From Oligoflexia bacterium (lineage in GTDB: Bacteria; Bdellovibrionota; Bdellovibrionia; Bdellovibrionales; Bdellovibrionaceae): DNA of 64,000 bases. The notes beneath the pieces were generated by a model. The model saw nothing but the letters and a program-made list of their open reading frames with translations. It was not told where the DNA came from and did no database searches. Position 1 is the first letter of the stretch. Every line of letters starts with the position of its first letter. The stretch is taken from NCBI GenBank assembly GCA_016861345.1, contig BOLD01000014.1:16383-80382 (forward strand), given 5' to 3'. The position numbers and the translations under genes were made by a program. This document shows positions 61,979 through 64,000 of the stretch, piece by piece.

Positions 61979-63811
61979 CTACCCCGTATATTCACACATA
62001 AATAAAGTGACGTCATCAATAAGAGGAGTCTTTTTTCTATACTGAGAAATTCTCTGAACAAAATCTGAAACCGACTTATCAATAGGTGGATACGCTGCAT
62101 TCACAGCAATAAGTGCCTTAATAAACTCTCGCTCGCCCAAAGGCTCTTTATCAGGACTCTGCACATCTGGAATTCCATCTGTGTAAAAGAATATACGATC
62201 CCCTGGCGACAACATAATAGAAACCTGATCATAGGCCGTATCTTTTGCCTGGCCTAAACGCGGACTGACAACATCATTTAATGGGATCAAATCCTTCTTC
62301 TTCGGTGGTGCCTCACCTTTTTTAATTAAAAATGGAGCTTCATGACTAGCATTCGAATAAACAAATTCTCCAGTGTCTTTGTTAAAACAACCTAAGAAAA
62401 ATGTCATCATAATGCGTCCCTTAGAAACATCATGAATCGCCCGATTTAAAAGGCTCAACGCTTGCGCAGGATCAACCTTTAACCTTTCAATAATTGTTGC
62501 TGCGGACTTGGCGGCGCTCGTAATTAAGGCAGCCGGAGCTCCGTGCCCAGTCGCATCTCCAATCCATAGAAAAACCTTATTTCCCACTTCACAATAATGC
62601 CACCAATCTCCACCGCACTCACTCGCAGGCTCATAGTGCCCTACAATCATCAGTGGACCCATTTGGGCTTTTGCTGCAGGAAAAAGTGTCTCCTGCACTG
62701 TTTGTGCCGTCTTTAACTCAGACTCCATTCTTGCCTTTTCTGCAGTCTCTTGCATCAGTCGCGAGACTTCTTCCGCCATGGCATTAAAACTGTCAGCAAG
62801 TGAGCCGACTTCGTCACTTGATTTGACATTAACACGAATATCAAAATGCCCTTCTGCAACCTTCTTTGTGGCCAGAAATAAGTCAGACAAGGCTGACGTT
62901 AAATTTCCTGATGCAAATAAGCTCAGAATAACAGTCACACCTAATAGCAAACCCATAAAAATCACCGACCGTCGAATCAAAAGGGTAACGGCCTTTAAGG
63001 CCTCATTTTTGGGAACTACAGAAATCACTGTCATCGCTCCAAACCCAGACTTTGAATAGGAAGCCAGTAATTCATCCCCGTTTTTTTGACGAATACCTTC
63101 CGTTCCATTTGCATATTGTTGTGTTTTTGTTTTTTCAAAAAAAACATCTCCAACCTTTGTCGTTATATTTGCGGATTCAGTTCCCGCAGGGCCAAAGAGA
63201 ATCTTCCCCTCTTGTGAAACAAGAAAGTTTTCAACACCACTTGGATTACGAAAGGCCTGGGCCAAATTAGTTACTTTTGCCATCATCACAAAAATTTTGG
63301 CCTGAGTATCCTGACCAATTTTTTCAATGATCAGGACTCTCTCATCCTGAAATGGCACATGAACTGATCTTCCCTTATAATAAGTATCCAAGAGCATCTG
63401 ATCTAGGCCAAGAACCTGACTTGAGTCTATCTCAAATGCTCCCGCTTCACGCTCAACAATATCAAGCTTTGTGAATTCACCTGATTTTGTCTTAGATAAT
63501 TCATAGGCTCCTATCCATTGAAGCGGGCTATCCACTTCAAGAACTCCCAATGCCACGTCATCAAATTTTCTCTTCGCAATGAACTCTTGCATAACAGGTT
63601 TAGCCGTGTTCAGGATGGAATTCAACTCGGCCGTGGCTTGTGCCGAGAGAGTTCTTGCAACTGACGATGAACTTTCAAAAACGTAAGCAATTTTGTCATC
63701 CTGAAAAACTTTGATCGCCAAACCGAGATAAAGACCCAACATCACCAAAGGCAATAAGGTGAGTAAAAATAGAATTTTATATCGTATAGATAGGCCCCGC
63801 TTACGAATCAT
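61979..63811 (-). CDS. Membrane PP2C (RsbU/SpoIIE-type) phosphatase with HAMP domain
   Basis: 610 aa. First membrane helix (about 13-33), a periplasmic sensor region (about 35-275), second helix (about 282-305), HAMP (about 305-358, VKSSDEVGSLADSFNAM), then the SpoIIE phosphatase. The metal aspartates are present: ECGGDWWHY, IGDATGHGAPAALI, FFYTDGIPDVQ and DDVTLFM. It would dephosphorylate the STAS protein in response to an extracytoplasmic signal. Upstream of ATG lies a TTGACT-containing region whose -10 I could not fix. Confidence 0.9.
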   Translation of the reverse strand: MIRKRGLSIRYKILFLLTLLPLVMLGLYLGLAIKVFQDDKIAYVFESSSSVARTLSAQATAELNSILNTAKPVMQEFIAKRKFDDVALGVLEVDSPLQWIGAYELSKTKSGEFTKLDIVEREAGAFEIDSSQVLGLDQMLLDTYYKGRSVHVPFQDERVLIIEKIGQDTQAKIFVMMAKVTNLAQAFRNPSGVENFLVSQEGKILFGPAGTESANITTKVGDVFFEKTKTQQYANGTEGIRQKNGDELLASYSKSGFGAMTVISVVPKNEALKAVTLLIRRSVIFMGLLLGVTVILSLFASGNLTSALSDLFLATKKVAEGHFDIRVNVKSSDEVGSLADSFNAMAEEVSRLMQETAEKARMESELKTAQTVQETLFPAAKAQMGPLMIVGHYEPASECGGDWWHYCEVGNKVFLWIGDATGHGAPAALITSAAKSAATIIERLKVDPAQALSLLNRAIHDVSKGRIMMTFFLGCFNKDTGEFVYSNASHEAPFLIKKGEAPPKKKDLIPLNDVVSPRLGQAKDTAYDQVSIMLSPGDRIFFYTDGIPDVQSPDKEPLGEREFIKALIAVNAAYPPIDKSVSDFVQRISQYRKKTPLIDDVTLFMCEYTG

Positions 63812-63903
63812 GTCTCATTATGAAATATGTAGGGATAATAAGTGTAGTCTGTAAGTCAACTAATAGACCTAGGTGTAGGCCGAGGTTGAGTTTGTCAGCA
63901 AGA

Positions 63904-64000
63904 TCATGCTGCTTTTTTGAGATCAGCTACTAGTACTTGCCCCTGTTCGGTGCTTTCGCAAAATACTTTATAGTCCCTGAGATACTCATGAGCCGTTCTC
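63904..64000 (-). CDS. Partial gene, C-terminal 31 residues only
   Basis: The last 31 codons of a minus-strand gene that extends past the right edge. The visible end, HEYLRDYKVFCESTEQGQVL then VADLKKAA, is clearly protein-like. Too short to assign a family. Between it and the phosphatase start (63812-63903) I see only the phosphatase upstream region. Confidence 0.5.
   Translation of the reverse strand, partial: RTAHEYLRDYKVFCESTEQGQVLVADLKKAA

Overview
The window looks like chromosomal DNA from a low-GC, flagellated, Gram-negative bacterium of the Bdellovibrionota type. This is an inference from gene content: many signal-peptide and lipobox proteins, a type IV pilin next to dnaJ and dnaK, a bacterial deoxyhypusine-synthase-like gene, an RsbU/RsbW/RsbV-type switch with a flagellar-type promoter, and two solitary RAYT-like transposases. 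No tRNA, rRNA, CRISPR array, prophage or plasmid genes were found.

Layout. 1-1770 is an accessory, gene-poor stretch: a truncated nucleotidyltransferase, an autoregulated ribbon-helix-helix-like gene, decayed reading frames and hairpins. 1772-8214 carries rnk, a CNNM/CBS membrane protein, secreted proteins of unknown function and a PAS histidine kinase ending in a CZB zinc domain. 8359-9327 is a deoxyhypusine-synthase-like enzyme. 9385-13939 encodes exported proteins, among them two transglutaminase-like enzymes of different families and two genes sharing an unusual N-terminus. 13932-15476 is a sulfur-handling group (DUF302, rhodanese, thioredoxin) divergent from an ArsR-family repressor, followed by hsp20, a divergent heme-copper-oxidase-like protein and an ABC-F ATPase. 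19017-20690 holds short tandem repeats, a RAYT and a cupredoxin. 20667-26249 holds a GMC oxidoreductase and an ABC-type macrolide-exporter-like operon.

26309-38184 is a protein and envelope quality-control block: dnaK, dnaJ, a TPR protein, pilA, clpS, clpA, htpX, a lytic transglycosylase and a subtilase. 38335-45174 has a second RAYT, acs, a glycosyltransferase and a phospholipase-D lipoprotein. 45346-55751 is mostly envelope proteins, then a clsB/ybhP-like pair. 55756-63811 is signalling: a response regulator, a FliG-like orphan, a large receiver-DUF4388-TPR protein and the phosphatase, kinase and STAS protein of a partner-switching module.

How it fits together. dnaK, dnaJ, hsp20 and clpS each have an upstream CTTGAC element 15-16 nt from a CCCAT-like element, suggesting one heat-shock sigma factor. 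Two loci in the signalling block carry close matches to the flagellar sigma-28 consensus. Several genes have a good -10 element only 7-11 nt before the start codon and no Shine-Dalgarno, suggesting leaderless transcripts. Promoter assignments are pattern matches by eye, and all families are assigned from motifs without database searches.
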